Counted from the first letter of the stretch, positions 1 through 8,393 are shown. The stretch: DNA of 64,000 nucleotides from Streptomyces graminofaciens (GCF_030294945.1 NZ_AP018448.1:11256501-11320500); one strand, 5' to 3'. Program-made: numbers and translations. The notes: generated by a model not told the origin, from the letters alone.

Positions 1-764
1 GGTCCGTGCCGACCGCGAAGCGGATCGCCCGCTCGGCTGCGGCCAACCTGACGCCTCTGAGCCTCGAACTCGGCGGCAAGTCACCGCTGTTGGTGTTCGC
101 GGACGCCGACCTGGACCTCGCCGTCGACCTCGCGGTGGAGCAGTACGACAACGCCGGACAGGTCTGCCTCGCGGCCACCCGGTTCCTCGTCGAGGAGACG
201 GTCGCGGAGGAGTTCACCCGCCGCTTCGTCGAGAAGGCCGGGCGGCTCGTCCAGGGCGACCCCCGGGACGAGGCCACCGACATCGGGCCCAACATCCACC
301 CCCGTCAGCTGGAGAAGATCGACGGGTTCGTCCAGCGGGCGGTCGCCGATGGGGCACGAGTGGTCATCGGGGGGCACCGCAAGGACGGGCAGTTCTACGC
401 GCCCACCCTGCTCACCGACGTCGCCCAGGACTCCGAGATCGTGCAGGAGGAGGTCTTCGGGCCCGTTCTGACGCTCCAGACCTTCGCCGACGAGGAGGAG
501 GCCGTACGGCTCGCCAACGACACCCGGTTCGGGCTCGCCGCGACCCTCGCCACCGGCGACTCGGAGCGCGCCGAGCGGGTGACCGCACAGCTCGTCGCGG
601 GCACGGTCTGGGTGAACTGCTTCTTCGTCCGCGATCTCCAGGCGCCCTTCGGCGGCTCCCGTCAGTCGGGTGTCGGCCGGGAGGGCGGCACCTGGAGCTT
701 CGACTTCTACTGCGACCTGAAGAACACCGTGACCGCACCGAACGGATGGAACAACCATGGGTGA
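1..764 (+). CDS. hpaE: 5-carboxymethyl-2-hydroxymuconate semialdehyde dehydrogenase, C-terminal part
   Basis: An NAD(P)-dependent aldehyde dehydrogenase that should oxidise the ring-cleavage semialdehyde of homoprotocatechuate to the dicarboxylate. The open frame continues off the left edge; the first GTG at 6 sits inside a conserved stretch (SVPTAKRIA), so it is not the true start and the N-terminal half is missing. The visible part has the ELGGKSP glutamate motif, the catalytic cysteine in NAGQVCLAATR, and the C-terminal GGSRQSGVGREGG motif. The stop overlaps the ATG of the next gene by 8 bases, which implies translational coupling. The family is certain; the substrate is inferred from the two ring-cleavage genes that follow. 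Confidence 0.85.
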   Translation, partial: SVPTAKRIARSAAANLTPLSLELGGKSPLLVFADADLDLAVDLAVEQYDNAGQVCLAATRFLVEETVAEEFTRRFVEKAGRLVQGDPRDEATDIGPNIHPRQLEKIDGFVQRAVADGARVVIGGHRKDGQFYAPTLLTDVAQDSEIVQEEVFGPVLTLQTFADEEEAVRLANDTRFGLAATLATGDSERAERVTAQLVAGTVWVNCFFVRDLQAPFGGSRQSGVGREGGTWSFDFYCDLKNTVTAPNGWNNHG

Positions 765-1704
765 GATCGTCGGGGCGGGCCTGCTCGCCCACGTCCCCAC
801 CATCGTGCTCCCCGAGGCCGACCGGCTGGAACTGAACGAGGGCAAGGAGATCACCCTCGTCACCGGCCTCCACCAGCTCCGTGCGGACGTCTTCGAGCGC
901 GATGACTACGACACGGTCGTCGTCCTCGACTCGCACTGGGCGACGACGGTCGAGTTCGTCGTCACCGCGCAGGCGCGCCGCGCCGGTCTCTTCACCTCCG
1001 AGGAGCTGCCGCGCGGGATGTGCCGGATGCCGTACGACTTCCCGGGCGACCCCGAACTCGCCCACAACATCGCCTCGTTCGCCGACAAGCACGGCACCTG
1101 GATCACCGCGATCGAGGACGACTACCTGCCGATCTACTACGCCACCATCAACCTCTGGAAGTTCCTGGGCGAAGGGCTGCCGGACAAGCGGTGGGTGACC
1201 ATCGGCGTGTGCCAGACCGGTGACATGGAGGACCATCTGCGGCTCGGGCGCGCGCTCGCCGACGGCATCGCCACGACCCCCGGGCGCCGGGTGCTGCTGA
1301 TCGCCTCCGGTGCCCTCTCCCACACGTTCTGGCCGCTGCGCGAGATCCGAGACCACGAGGCCAGCGACCCGGTCCACATCCGTACGCCGGAGGCCCGCGA
1401 GGCCGACTACGAGCGGATCGGCTGGTTCAAGGAGGGCCGCCACGACAAGGTCCTCGACACCATGGGCGAGTTCTGGAAGCACAAGCCCGAGGCCAAGTTC
1501 TTCCACTATCTGATGATGGCCGGCGCGCTGGGCGAGCAGGACTGTGTCGCCAGGGCCCGCCAGTACGGCGAGTACGAGAACTCCGTCGGCACCGGCCAGG
1601 TCCACCTCTGGTTCGACCGCCCGGCCGACGGCTGGACCGGCGCGGCCGCCGCCCCCGTGACCGCCACCGCCGCCGCCCCGCACGACCCCCACAGCCGCGT
1701 CTAG
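757..1704 (+). CDS. hpaD: 3,4-dihydroxyphenylacetate 2,3-dioxygenase (extradiol, LigB superfamily)
   Basis: Predicted non-haem Fe(II) extradiol dioxygenase that opens the ring of 3,4-dihydroxyphenylacetate. The 315-residue protein has LigB-type landmarks: His12 in LLAHVPT and His60 in LDSHW as likely metal ligands, then IASGALSHTFWPL and a C-terminal FFHYLMMAGAL segment. The ATG lies inside the end of the dehydrogenase gene, and the stop is followed at once by an AGGAG ribosome site for the next gene, so all three appear to be one operon. The last 25 residues are alanine-rich and low complexity. Related dioxygenases act on other catechols; the neighbours favour homoprotocatechuate. Confidence 0.85.
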   Translation: MGEIVGAGLLAHVPTIVLPEADRLELNEGKEITLVTGLHQLRADVFERDDYDTVVVLDSHWATTVEFVVTAQARRAGLFTSEELPRGMCRMPYDFPGDPELAHNIASFADKHGTWITAIEDDYLPIYYATINLWKFLGEGLPDKRWVTIGVCQTGDMEDHLRLGRALADGIATTPGRRVLLIASGALSHTFWPLREIRDHEASDPVHIRTPEAREADYERIGWFKEGRHDKVLDTMGEFWKHKPEAKFFHYLMMAGALGEQDCVARARQYGEYENSVGTGQVHLWFDRPADGWTGAAAAPVTATAAAPHDPHSRV

Positions 1705-1714
1705 GAGCCATGCC

Positions 1715-2560
1715 ATGCCCGAATACCGCCGCATCCTGCTCGACGGTGCCACCGTCGAGGTCATCGTCGAGGGCGACGAACTCGTCGCCGGTGACGGCCG
1801 CCGTGTGAAGATCGAGGAGGCGCAGCACCTGCCCCCGGTCGTCCCGTCCAAGGTCGTCGCCGTCCACCTCAACCACCGCAGCCGCGTCGACGAGTTCCAG
1901 ATCGACCTGCCCGAGACGCCGACGTACTTCCACAAGCCGACCTCGTCCCTGAACTCCCACAAGGGCGCCATCGTGCGTCCCGAGGGTTGCAAGTGGCTCA
2001 ACTACGAGGGCGAGGTCGCCATCGTCATCGGGAAGACGGCGCGGAACATCTCCCCGGCCGAGGCGGGGGAGTACATCGCGGGCTACACGATCGCCAACGA
2101 CTACGGCCTGCACGACTTCCGTGACACCGACGCCGGCTCCATGCTCCGGGTGAAGGGCTCCGACACCCTGTGCCCGCTCGGCCCCGGCCTGGTCACCGAC
2201 TGGGACTTCCACGGCAAGCGGCTGCGGACGTACGTCAACGGCGAGGTCGTCCAGGACGGTTCCACCGACGAGATGAAGTGGGACATGCACTACCTCGTCG
2301 CCGACATCGCCCGCACGATCACCCTGTACCCCGGTGACGTCCTGCTGTCGGGCACGCCCGCCAACTCGCGGCCCGTGGAGCCCGGCGATGTCGTCGAGGT
2401 GGAGGTCGAGGGCCTCGGGCGCCTCACCAACCACATCGTCACCGGACCGACCGCCATCCGGACCGACGTGGGCGCCCAGCCCACCGAGTCCGAGGAGGTG
2501 CTGTCCACCGCGCTCGGCGGCGACTGGGAGTTCCGTGGAATCAGGCCGCCGCGTCGCTGA
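1715..2560 (+). CDS. hpaG: Fumarylacetoacetate hydrolase-family isomerase/decarboxylase (HpaG/HpcE-like)
   Basis: Probable 2-hydroxyhepta-2,4-diene-1,7-dioate isomerase and/or 5-carboxymethyl-2-oxo-hex-3-ene-1,7-dioate decarboxylase, acting after the dehydrogenase. The 281 residues show the FAH fold signatures: the metal-binding NYEGEVAIVIGK, then NDYGLHDFRD, the RVKGSDTLCPLGP loop and LLSGTPANSRPVEPGD. The start is ATG 1715 with AGGAG at 1703-1707. It is the third gene of the same-strand cluster. FAH-family members are hard to separate by sequence, so the exact step is inferred from context. Confidence 0.8.
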   Translation: MPEYRRILLDGATVEVIVEGDELVAGDGRRVKIEEAQHLPPVVPSKVVAVHLNHRSRVDEFQIDLPETPTYFHKPTSSLNSHKGAIVRPEGCKWLNYEGEVAIVIGKTARNISPAEAGEYIAGYTIANDYGLHDFRDTDAGSMLRVKGSDTLCPLGPGLVTDWDFHGKRLRTYVNGEVVQDGSTDEMKWDMHYLVADIARTITLYPGDVLLSGTPANSRPVEPGDVVEVEVEGLGRLTNHIVTGPTAIRTDVGAQPTESEEVLSTALGGDWEFRGIRPPRR

Positions 2561-2588
2561 GGCGGGCGGCGCGGGTAGGGTCGCGGGC

Positions 2589-3191
2589 ATGACCGAGCCC
2601 GCCGAGCCGTCCGAGCGCCGCCCGCGCAAGCGTGTGAACTACGGCGCCGGCCGCGAGGCCCTGCTCGACGCGGCCGTACGGGTCGTGGGCCGGGCCGGGC
2701 TGCGCAAGCTCACCTACCGGGCGGTCGCGGAGGAGGCGGGGGTCACCCACGGGCTCGTCGTGCACCACTTCGGCTCGCGCGACGCGCTGATCGAGGAGGC
2801 CCTCGCCCACGCCATCCGCTCCTCCCTGCGCAGCAGCGCGATGGAGCCTGGCACGGGTGACGCCGCCGACTTCGCCACCGGTCTCACACAGATGGTCGAG
2901 TCCGGGCCCGACCTGCAGGCCTTCCAGTACGAACTGCTGCTGGAGTCCCGCCGCAGGCCCGAGCTGCTGCCGCACCTGCGCGAGCTGTACGAGGAGTACT
3001 TCGACGCGGCCCGCCGCGAACTGACCCAGATGCTGCCCGAGCCGGTGGGCGAGGGCTTCTCCCGGATGGTCTTCGCCACCCTGGAGGGCCTCGTCCTGCA
3101 CCAGCTGGTCTTCGGCGAACGCGAGGTCATCGAGGACGCCCTGAACGAGCTGCGCGCGGTCCTGCGCATGTTGGCGGACCGAGCCCCGTAA
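2589..3191 (+). CDS. TetR-family transcriptional regulator
   Basis: A 200-residue repressor-type protein. Residues about 15-65 form the TetR helix-turn-helix: GREALLDAAVRVVGRAGLRKLTYRAVAEEAG leads into VTHGLVVHHFGSRDALIEEAL. The remainder is the helical ligand-binding and dimer domain. ATG 2589 was chosen because it gives a normal TetR N-terminus; the frame stays open further upstream but would run back through the preceding gene. It follows the hpa genes on the same strand after 28 bases and is the obvious candidate to control them or the permease downstream, though no operator was proven. Confidence 0.85.
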   Translation: MTEPAEPSERRPRKRVNYGAGREALLDAAVRVVGRAGLRKLTYRAVAEEAGVTHGLVVHHFGSRDALIEEALAHAIRSSLRSSAMEPGTGDAADFATGLTQMVESGPDLQAFQYELLLESRRRPELLPHLRELYEEYFDAARRELTQMLPEPVGEGFSRMVFATLEGLVLHQLVFGEREVIEDALNELRAVLRMLADRAP

Positions 3192-3454
3192 GGGGCGCGG
3201 GGCCGTATCGATGTGCGGCTCCGCCGAGCGGGCGCGAGCAACCACACACAACCCGCACCCGCCAAAGCACCCCCACCCTTCGAGCTCTCGTGCGCAGCAG
3301 GCGGGGTCGAAAGGGCGCCGGCCTCTCGGGGACGGGACGGGTAGGGGCGGCGGGGGCGAAAACCACCCCACCTCAACCCCTTGCCAAACGGATAGTTCAG
3401 CCCCACGATAAGGCAACTCGTTTGGCCTGAAACGACCCTCTTCCCTCCAGGCAG
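3192..3454. repeat. Intergenic GC-rich repeat copy and possible control region
   Basis: This gap has no convincing gene. Positions 3336-3358 (GACGGGTAGGGGCGGC and the following bases) match one arm of the repeat found around 35266-35297 and 43911-44104, so this is a single-arm copy. Nearer the permease, GCCAAACG at 3383-3390 is mirrored by CGTTTGGC at 3419-3426, and TTGCC/GGCAA sit just inside; this dyad could be an operator. No convincing -35/-10 pair was seen. Confidence 0.5.
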
Positions 3455-4924
3455 GTGATCCGAGTGGACAGTCCGACGGCGGTCGAGAACCAGACCACGG
3501 CCGAGGCCTCCACCGCAGGCAAGCTCAAGCCCAACTCCCTCGGCGTGCTGGGCATCCTCTTCTTCGTCCTCTCCGCCCAGGCGCCGCTCACCGGCATCGC
3601 GGGCTCCGTCCCCATCTCCGTAGCCATCGGCAACGGCCCCGGCACCCCCGCCGCCTACGCGGCCGCCGGTGTGATCACCCTGCTCTTCTCGGTCGGTTTC
3701 GTGGCCATGGGCCGGCACGTCGTCAACGCCGGCGCCTTCTACACGTATATCGGCAAAGGCCTCGGCCGCTCCGTCGGCACCGGCAGCGCCGGGATCGCCC
3801 TCTTCGCCTACTGCGCCATCCAGGCCGCCATGTACGGCCTCTACGGGGCGACGGTCAGCGGCCTCATCGCGCACTACGCGGACGCCGACGTCGCCTGGTG
3901 GCTGTGTTCCCTGGTCACCATGGTGATCGTCCAGGTGCTGGGCGCCGCGGGCATCGAGATGGGCGCCAAGGTGCTGGCCGTCTTCGTCCTGGCGGAGTTC
4001 AGCATCCTGAGCGTCTTCGCGCTCGTCACGTTCTTCAAGGGCGGCGGCCCGGAAGGCCTCGGCCTCGCGCAGTCGTTCTCGCCGGGGGAGGCCCTCGAAG
4101 GCGCCCCGGGTGTGGCACTGATGTTCGCGGTCGCGTCGATGATCGGCTTCGAGGCCACCGCGATCTACGGCGAGGAGGCCCGCGAGCCACGCAGGACGGT
4201 CCCACGGGCGACCTATCTGTCCGTCGCCCTCGTCACCGGCTTCTTCGCCTTCACCTCGTGGATGCTCGTCTCCGCCTACGGCGCCTCGAAGGCCCCCGCG
4301 GCCGCCGGCAAGGCACTGGAGAGCGGTGACTCCACGGCGTTCGTCTTCGCCCCCATCGCGGACCTGTTCGGCGCCTGGGTTAACGACGTCCTGCCGATCC
4401 TGCTGGCCACCTCCCTCTTCGCCGGCATCCTCGCCTTCCACAACTCCGCCAACCGCTACCTGTTCTCGCTCGGCCGCGACGGACTCCTGCCCGGCGCGCT
4501 GACGAAGATCAACCGCCGTCACTCGCCCGGCGTCGCGGGCACCGTCCAGACGGCCGTCGCCGTGCTGCTGGTCGTCCCCTTCGCGCTGGCCGGCAAGGAC
4601 CCGGTGCTCACCCTGTTCTCCTGGGGCAGCGGCGTGGCCGTCCTGGGGATCATGCTGCTCTACTTCCTGACCTCGGCCTCCGTGGTCGTCTTCTTCCGCC
4701 GGGAGCGCCTCGACACCCGGCCCTGGAACACCCTGATCGCACCGGGGCTGGGCGCGCTCGGCATCGTCGGCGCGATCTGGCTCGTCGTCGAGAACTTCAC
4801 CACCCTCATCGGCGGCGACAGCGGCACGGCGATCTGGCTGGAGCTGTCGATCCCGGCCGTGATGCTGCTGGGCATCGTCGGCGCCCGGCTCAAGCGCCCG
4901 GCCGCGACCGCCGCCGACGGCTGA
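3455..4924 (+). CDS. APC-superfamily amino acid/amine permease
   Basis: A 489-residue integral membrane transporter with about 12 hydrophobic segments, beginning LGVLGILFFVLSAQAPLTGIAGSVP, typical of the amino acid-polyamine-organocation superfamily. The glycine-rich first helix and the EEAREPRRTVPRATYLSVAL loop (residues about 240-260) are family hallmarks. The frame opens at GTG 3455; GTG 3464 is at least as likely because AGG lies a better distance upstream. With the following aldehyde dehydrogenase and gamma-glutamyl hydrolase it suggests uptake of an amine or GABA-like compound. The substrate cannot be read from sequence. Confidence 0.85.
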   Translation: MIRVDSPTAVENQTTAEASTAGKLKPNSLGVLGILFFVLSAQAPLTGIAGSVPISVAIGNGPGTPAAYAAAGVITLLFSVGFVAMGRHVVNAGAFYTYIGKGLGRSVGTGSAGIALFAYCAIQAAMYGLYGATVSGLIAHYADADVAWWLCSLVTMVIVQVLGAAGIEMGAKVLAVFVLAEFSILSVFALVTFFKGGGPEGLGLAQSFSPGEALEGAPGVALMFAVASMIGFEATAIYGEEAREPRRTVPRATYLSVALVTGFFAFTSWMLVSAYGASKAPAAAGKALESGDSTAFVFAPIADLFGAWVNDVLPILLATSLFAGILAFHNSANRYLFSLGRDGLLPGALTKINRRHSPGVAGTVQTAVAVLLVVPFALAGKDPVLTLFSWGSGVAVLGIMLLYFLTSASVVVFFRRERLDTRPWNTLIAPGLGALGIVGAIWLVVENFTTLIGGDSGTAIWLELSIPAVMLLGIVGARLKRPAATAADG

Positions 4925-4974
4925 CCGCACACACCGCCCGGCATCCGCCGGAGCAGGTGCGACATCATCGATGC

Positions 4975-4994
4975 ATTGTTTGACCTCAAATAAT
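4975..4994. promoter_or_regulatory. 20-bp AT-rich palindrome, candidate operator
   Basis: ATTGTTTGACCTCAAATAAT matches its own reverse complement at 16 of 20 positions, with a perfect TTTGA-2-TCAAA core. It lies 20 bases before the ATG of the aldehyde dehydrogenase in very GC-rich DNA. The position suits a repressor site for the dehydrogenase/hydrolase pair. No regulator is encoded next to it, so the binding protein is unknown. Confidence 0.5.
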
Positions 4995-5014
4995 CGACCT
5001 GGTCTGGAGGTCCC

Positions 5015-6505
5015 ATGTCCGCCGTCACCCATGACGAGTGGCTCCACCGCGCCAAGACGCTGGTGGTGCCCGGCGCGCACCACATCGACGGTGCCGACGA
5101 ACCGGGTGGCGGCGACACCTTCGCCGTCGTCTCGCCCCGCGACGGCCGGACCGTCGCCGAGGTCGCCGACGGCGGGCCCGCCGAGATCGACGCGGCCGTC
5201 GCCGCCGCCCGCCGGGCCTTCGACACCGGCCCCTGGCCGCGCCTCGCACCCGCCGAGCGCGGCCGGGCCCTGCTCCGCATCGCCGACCTGCTCGAAGAGC
5301 ACCGCGAGACACTCGCCCTCGCGGTCAGCCTGGAGATGGGCAAGCCCATCACGGACGCGTACGGCATCGAACTGCGCGCCGCCATCAACACCTTCCGCTG
5401 GTACGGCCAGCTCGCCGACAAACTCACCGACGAGTCCCCGCACACCGCGCCGGACGCCCTCGCCCTGATCACCCGGGAACCCGCCGGCGTGGTCGGCGCG
5501 GTCGTCCCCTGGAACTTCCCGCTGACCTTGGCGAGCTGGAAGGTCGCCCCGGCCCTGGCCGCCGGCTGCACGGTCGTCCTCAAGCCCTCGGAGAACTCGC
5601 CCCTGTCGGCTCTGCTGCTCGGCCGCCTCGCGACCGAGGCCGGGCTGCCGCCGGGCGTCCTCAACGTCGTCAACGGCAACGGCCCGGTGGCCGGCCGCGC
5701 CCTCGGGCTCCACCCCGACGTCGACGTCCTCGCCTTCACCGGCTCCACCGCCGTCGGCCGCCACTTCCTGCACTACGCCGCCGACTCCAACCTCAAGCGT
5801 GTCTGGCTGGAGCTGGGTGGCAAGTCGCCCAACATCGTCCTCCCCGACGCCCCCGACCTGGAGAAGGCCGCCGCCACCGCCGCCTGGGGCATCTTCTTCA
5901 ACCAGGGCGAGATGTGCACCGCCCCCTCCCGCCTCCTCGTCCACTCCTCCGTCGCCGAGCAGGTCACCGAGGCCATCGTCCGGCGGGCGCGGGAACTGCG
6001 CGTCGGCGACCCCCTCGACCCCGCCACCGAGATGGGGCCGCTCGTACGGGACAGCCACCTGGAACGCGTCCTCGCACACGTAAGGCACGGTGTCGAGGAG
6101 GGCGCGCGGCTGCGCACCGGCGGCGGACGCCCCCACCCCGAGTCGGGCGGCAGCTACCTCGAACCCACCGTCTTCGACGGCGTCGACCCCGGCGCCCGGC
6201 TCGCCCGTGAGGAGATCTTCGGCCCCGTCCTGTCGGTGCTGGCCTTCGACGACCTCGACGAGGCGGTACGGCTCGCCAACGCCACCGAGTACGGCCTCGC
6301 CGCCGGCCTGTGGACCTCCGACCTGTCGACCGCGCACAAGGTCTCGCGGGAGCTGAAGGCTGGCACGGTCTGGGTCAACTGCTACGAGGAGGGCGATCTG
6401 ACGGTGCCGTTCGGCGGGATGAAGCAGTCCGGGAACGGGCGCGACAAGTCCGCGCACGCCCTGGAGAAGTACACCGAGCTCAAGACGACCTGGATCCAGC
6501 TGTGA
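5015..6505 (+). CDS. Aldehyde dehydrogenase (PuuC-like)
   Basis: A 496-residue NAD(P)-dependent aldehyde dehydrogenase. Motifs in order: VVPWNFPLTLASWKVAPALAAG and the FTGSTAVGR nucleotide-binding turn, ELGGKSPN with catalytic Glu266, NQGEMCTAPSR with nucleophile Cys301, then EEIFGPVLSVLAF and the C-terminal FGGMKQSGNGRD. ATG 5015 is preceded by GGAGG at 5006-5010. The gene is coupled to the next by a GTGA overlap. With a gamma-glutamyl-type hydrolase and an amine permease, the most economical role is oxidation of an aminoaldehyde or gamma-glutamyl-aminoaldehyde in polyamine or GABA catabolism; this is inference from context. Confidence 0.88.
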   Translation: MSAVTHDEWLHRAKTLVVPGAHHIDGADEPGGGDTFAVVSPRDGRTVAEVADGGPAEIDAAVAAARRAFDTGPWPRLAPAERGRALLRIADLLEEHRETLALAVSLEMGKPITDAYGIELRAAINTFRWYGQLADKLTDESPHTAPDALALITREPAGVVGAVVPWNFPLTLASWKVAPALAAGCTVVLKPSENSPLSALLLGRLATEAGLPPGVLNVVNGNGPVAGRALGLHPDVDVLAFTGSTAVGRHFLHYAADSNLKRVWLELGGKSPNIVLPDAPDLEKAAATAAWGIFFNQGEMCTAPSRLLVHSSVAEQVTEAIVRRARELRVGDPLDPATEMGPLVRDSHLERVLAHVRHGVEEGARLRTGGGRPHPESGGSYLEPTVFDGVDPGARLAREEIFGPVLSVLAFDDLDEAVRLANATEYGLAAGLWTSDLSTAHKVSRELKAGTVWVNCYEEGDLTVPFGGMKQSGNGRDKSAHALEKYTELKTTWIQL

Positions 6506-7233
6506 CCCGGCCACTGATCGCGATACCGGCCCGCTTCTCGGCCACCACGTCCGCCCTCCGGTACGCGGCCGAGGTCAACGCCCGCGCGCTGGTCGAGGCC
6601 GTCTGGCGGGCCGGCGGCGAACCGGCGACCATCCATCCCGCGGACAGCGACGTCGCCTCCCGCCTCGCCCGCTTCGACGGCGTCCTCCTCCCCGGCGGCG
6701 GCGACCTCGCCCCGCACCGCTACAGCGCGGCCGAGGTCCACGACAGCGTGTACGACGTCGACGACCTCCAGGACGCCTTCGACCTCGAAGTGGCCCGCCG
6801 GGCCGTCGAGTCGGGCGTCCCCCTGCTGGCGATCTGCCGCGGACTCCAGGTCGTCAACGTCGCCCTCGGCGGCACCCTGGAGCAGGACATGGGCGGCCCC
6901 GAACGGGAGCACAGACACGTCGTCCACCCCGTCGCGATCCGGCGCGGCACACTGCTGGAGCAGGCCGTCGGAGCCGGTAAGGCGGAGGCGTCCTGCTACC
7001 ACCACCAGCGGGTCGACCGCCTCGCAGACGGACTGGAGGCCACCGCGCGCGCCACCGACGACACCGTCGAGGGATTCGAACTCCCCGGCGCCCGGGGCTG
7101 GTTCACAGCCGTCCAGTGGCACCCCGAGGACACCGCGCACGAGGACCCGGCCCAGCAGGGGCTCTTCGACGCGTTGGTGCGAGCGGCCCGGCAACACGGC
7201 GAGCGGCGGGGGCGGTTGCCGGACCACCCTTAG
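6502..7233 (+). CDS. Gamma-glutamyl-gamma-aminobutyrate hydrolase-like, peptidase C26 family
   Basis: A 243-residue class I glutamine amidotransferase-like hydrolase, similar to PuuD. It has the nucleophile elbow LLAICRGLQVVN (Cys112) and the partner pair in VQWHPED (His207, Glu209), plus LLPGGGDLAPHRY near residue 60. GTG 6502 overlaps the previous stop (GTGA), so the two are co-translated. The expected reaction releases glutamate from gamma-glutamylated amines. The last base of the stop codon (TAG, 7231-7233) is the first base of a MITE-like element, so the insertion may have set the present C-terminus. Confidence 0.82.
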   Translation: MTRPLIAIPARFSATTSALRYAAEVNARALVEAVWRAGGEPATIHPADSDVASRLARFDGVLLPGGGDLAPHRYSAAEVHDSVYDVDDLQDAFDLEVARRAVESGVPLLAICRGLQVVNVALGGTLEQDMGGPEREHRHVVHPVAIRRGTLLEQAVGAGKAEASCYHHQRVDRLADGLEATARATDDTVEGFELPGARGWFTAVQWHPEDTAHEDPAQQGLFDALVRAARQHGERRGRLPDHP

Positions 7234-7407
7234 GGCCTGTCGTCAAATTCCCGCCTGCCGCGCGACGCCATGCACGCACTCTCACCGCACCGGACACAGG
7301 CCCACGTACAACCAGTACGAGGGCCTCCGCCCGGCACGCCGAGAGCACGCACCTGACGCCGCGCGGCCCGCCCTCCAGGCGGACGACGGGAATTTGACGA
7401 CAGGCCC
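7233..7407. mobile_element. MITE-like element with 21-bp perfect terminal inverted repeats
   Basis: The left end (7233-7253) begins GGGCCTGTCGTCAAATTC and the right end (7387-7407) is its exact reverse complement over 21 bases. The 175-bp interior holds no credible gene, so this is non-autonomous. TA lies on both sides (7231-7232 and 7408-7409), consistent with a TA target duplication as made by IS630/Tc1-type elements; IS5-type elements with short TNA duplications are also possible. No related transposase is in the window. Confidence 0.7.
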
Positions 7408-7462
7408 TAGGGCCCTAAGGGCCCCTCACCGGGTTCGATGGGGGAAAGTCCCGATACAGCGG

Positions 7463-7502
7463 ACAGTGGCGGCATGGGACGGTTTTCCCATGCCGCCACT
7501 GT
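7463..7502. terminator. Bidirectional stem-loop between convergent genes
   Basis: ACAGTGGCGGCATGGGA (7463-7479) pairs perfectly with its complement at 7486-7502, leaving a 6-base CGGTTT loop. It lies between the end of the plus-strand hydrolase gene and the 3' end of the minus-strand MarR gene. There is no T-tract, as is common for Streptomyces terminators. Confidence 0.7.
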
Positions 7503-7690
7503 CATCCACACCGCCACTCCCACCCATCGCGATCAGCGTCCGCGCCCTCGCCGCGCCGGTCCCGCCGCTCCACGGAGTGTTCCGCCGGATCGACGGCCCG
7601 GACGGCGCGCACGGGCCGGGGCTCGCCCGGAACACCGGCCACTCTGTCACTCGGCGCCCCGCAGCCCGGCGGGCGGAAGGGCCCCGGTGC

Positions 7691-8263
7691 TCAGGCCTTC
7701 GGGCGGCGACCGCTGCGGCGGGGCGCGGGTTCGGCGCCGTCGAGCAGGGTCCGGCGACGCTCCTCGCCGTGCTCCTCGACCTGGAGCACGACACTGCGCA
7801 GCCCCTCCGCGAGACTGCGGCACTCCTCGTCGCTCAGCCGCCCGGTGACGAACGCCTCCTCGTCGTTGAACTGCGGGAACACCCGCTGCATCAGCTCCTC
7901 GCCCTTGTCGGTGAGGCTCAGCAGCACCAGCCGTCCGTCGGTGGGGTGGTCGGCCCGCCGCAGCAGCCCGCGCGACTCCAGGGTGCGCGCCACCCCGGTG
8001 AGCGTGCCCTTGGAGATGCCCGCCTCCTCCGCCACGTGCCGGGTCTCGGTCTCGCCCCACACCCACACCACCCACAGCACGACGAACGCCGTCCAGGTGA
8101 GGTCGGAGCCGCGCAGCACCGAGTTCTCCAGGTGTTGCCGTACCGCCGAGGCGGCGCGGTAGATGTTGGCCACCGCCGCCATCTGCTCCCGGCGGATCGG
8201 GAACCCGCCGAGTTTCGCCGCGGCGAGCTTCTCGGCTTCGGTGATGGATCGCTGGCCGGGCAC
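7691..8263 (-). CDS. MarR-family transcriptional regulator
   Basis: A 190-residue winged helix regulator. The core DLTWTAFVVLWVVWVWGETETRHVAEEAGISKGTLTGVARTLESRG is the MarR helix-turn-helix, followed by the wing RADHPTDGRLVLLSLTDKG; the C-terminus ends in a basic RRSGRRPKA tail. The GTG start at 8263 has AAGGAGT just upstream. It is transcribed toward the hairpin at 7463-7502 and away from the amidohydrolase operon. Two 12-bp direct repeats lie upstream (8323-8352) and may be its own operator. The ligand is unknown. Confidence 0.87.
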   Translation of the reverse strand: MPGQRSITEAEKLAAAKLGGFPIRREQMAAVANIYRAASAVRQHLENSVLRGSDLTWTAFVVLWVVWVWGETETRHVAEEAGISKGTLTGVARTLESRGLLRRADHPTDGRLVLLSLTDKGEELMQRVFPQFNDEEAFVTGRLSDEECRSLAEGLRSVVLQVEEHGEERRRTLLDGAEPAPRRSGRRPKA

Positions 8264-8322
8264 GGGTACTCCTTCGGTCGCCTACAGATGACTGCGGTCG
8301 GCTTCGGCCGGCTCGATCAGCG

Positions 8323-8352
8323 GGTGCGAGTCGAACAGGTGGTGCGAGTCGA
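8323..8352. promoter_or_regulatory. Pair of 12-bp direct repeats upstream of the MarR gene
   Basis: GGTGCGAGTCGA occurs at 8323-8334 and again at 8341-8352, 18 bases apart start to start. The pair lies 60-90 bases before the MarR start codon. This could be a site for the regulator or a chance duplication. Confidence 0.35.
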
Positions 8353-8393
8353 TCGGGCCGTCCGGTCGTTCGGTGTCAAATTGTACGGATCTT

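Noticed and set aside
2714..6514. A 1266-codon minus-strand open frame
   Set aside because: It is antisense to the TetR, permease and dehydrogenase genes, is rich in Gly/Asp/Arg/Glu shadow composition, and matches no family; long spurious frames are expected at this GC content.
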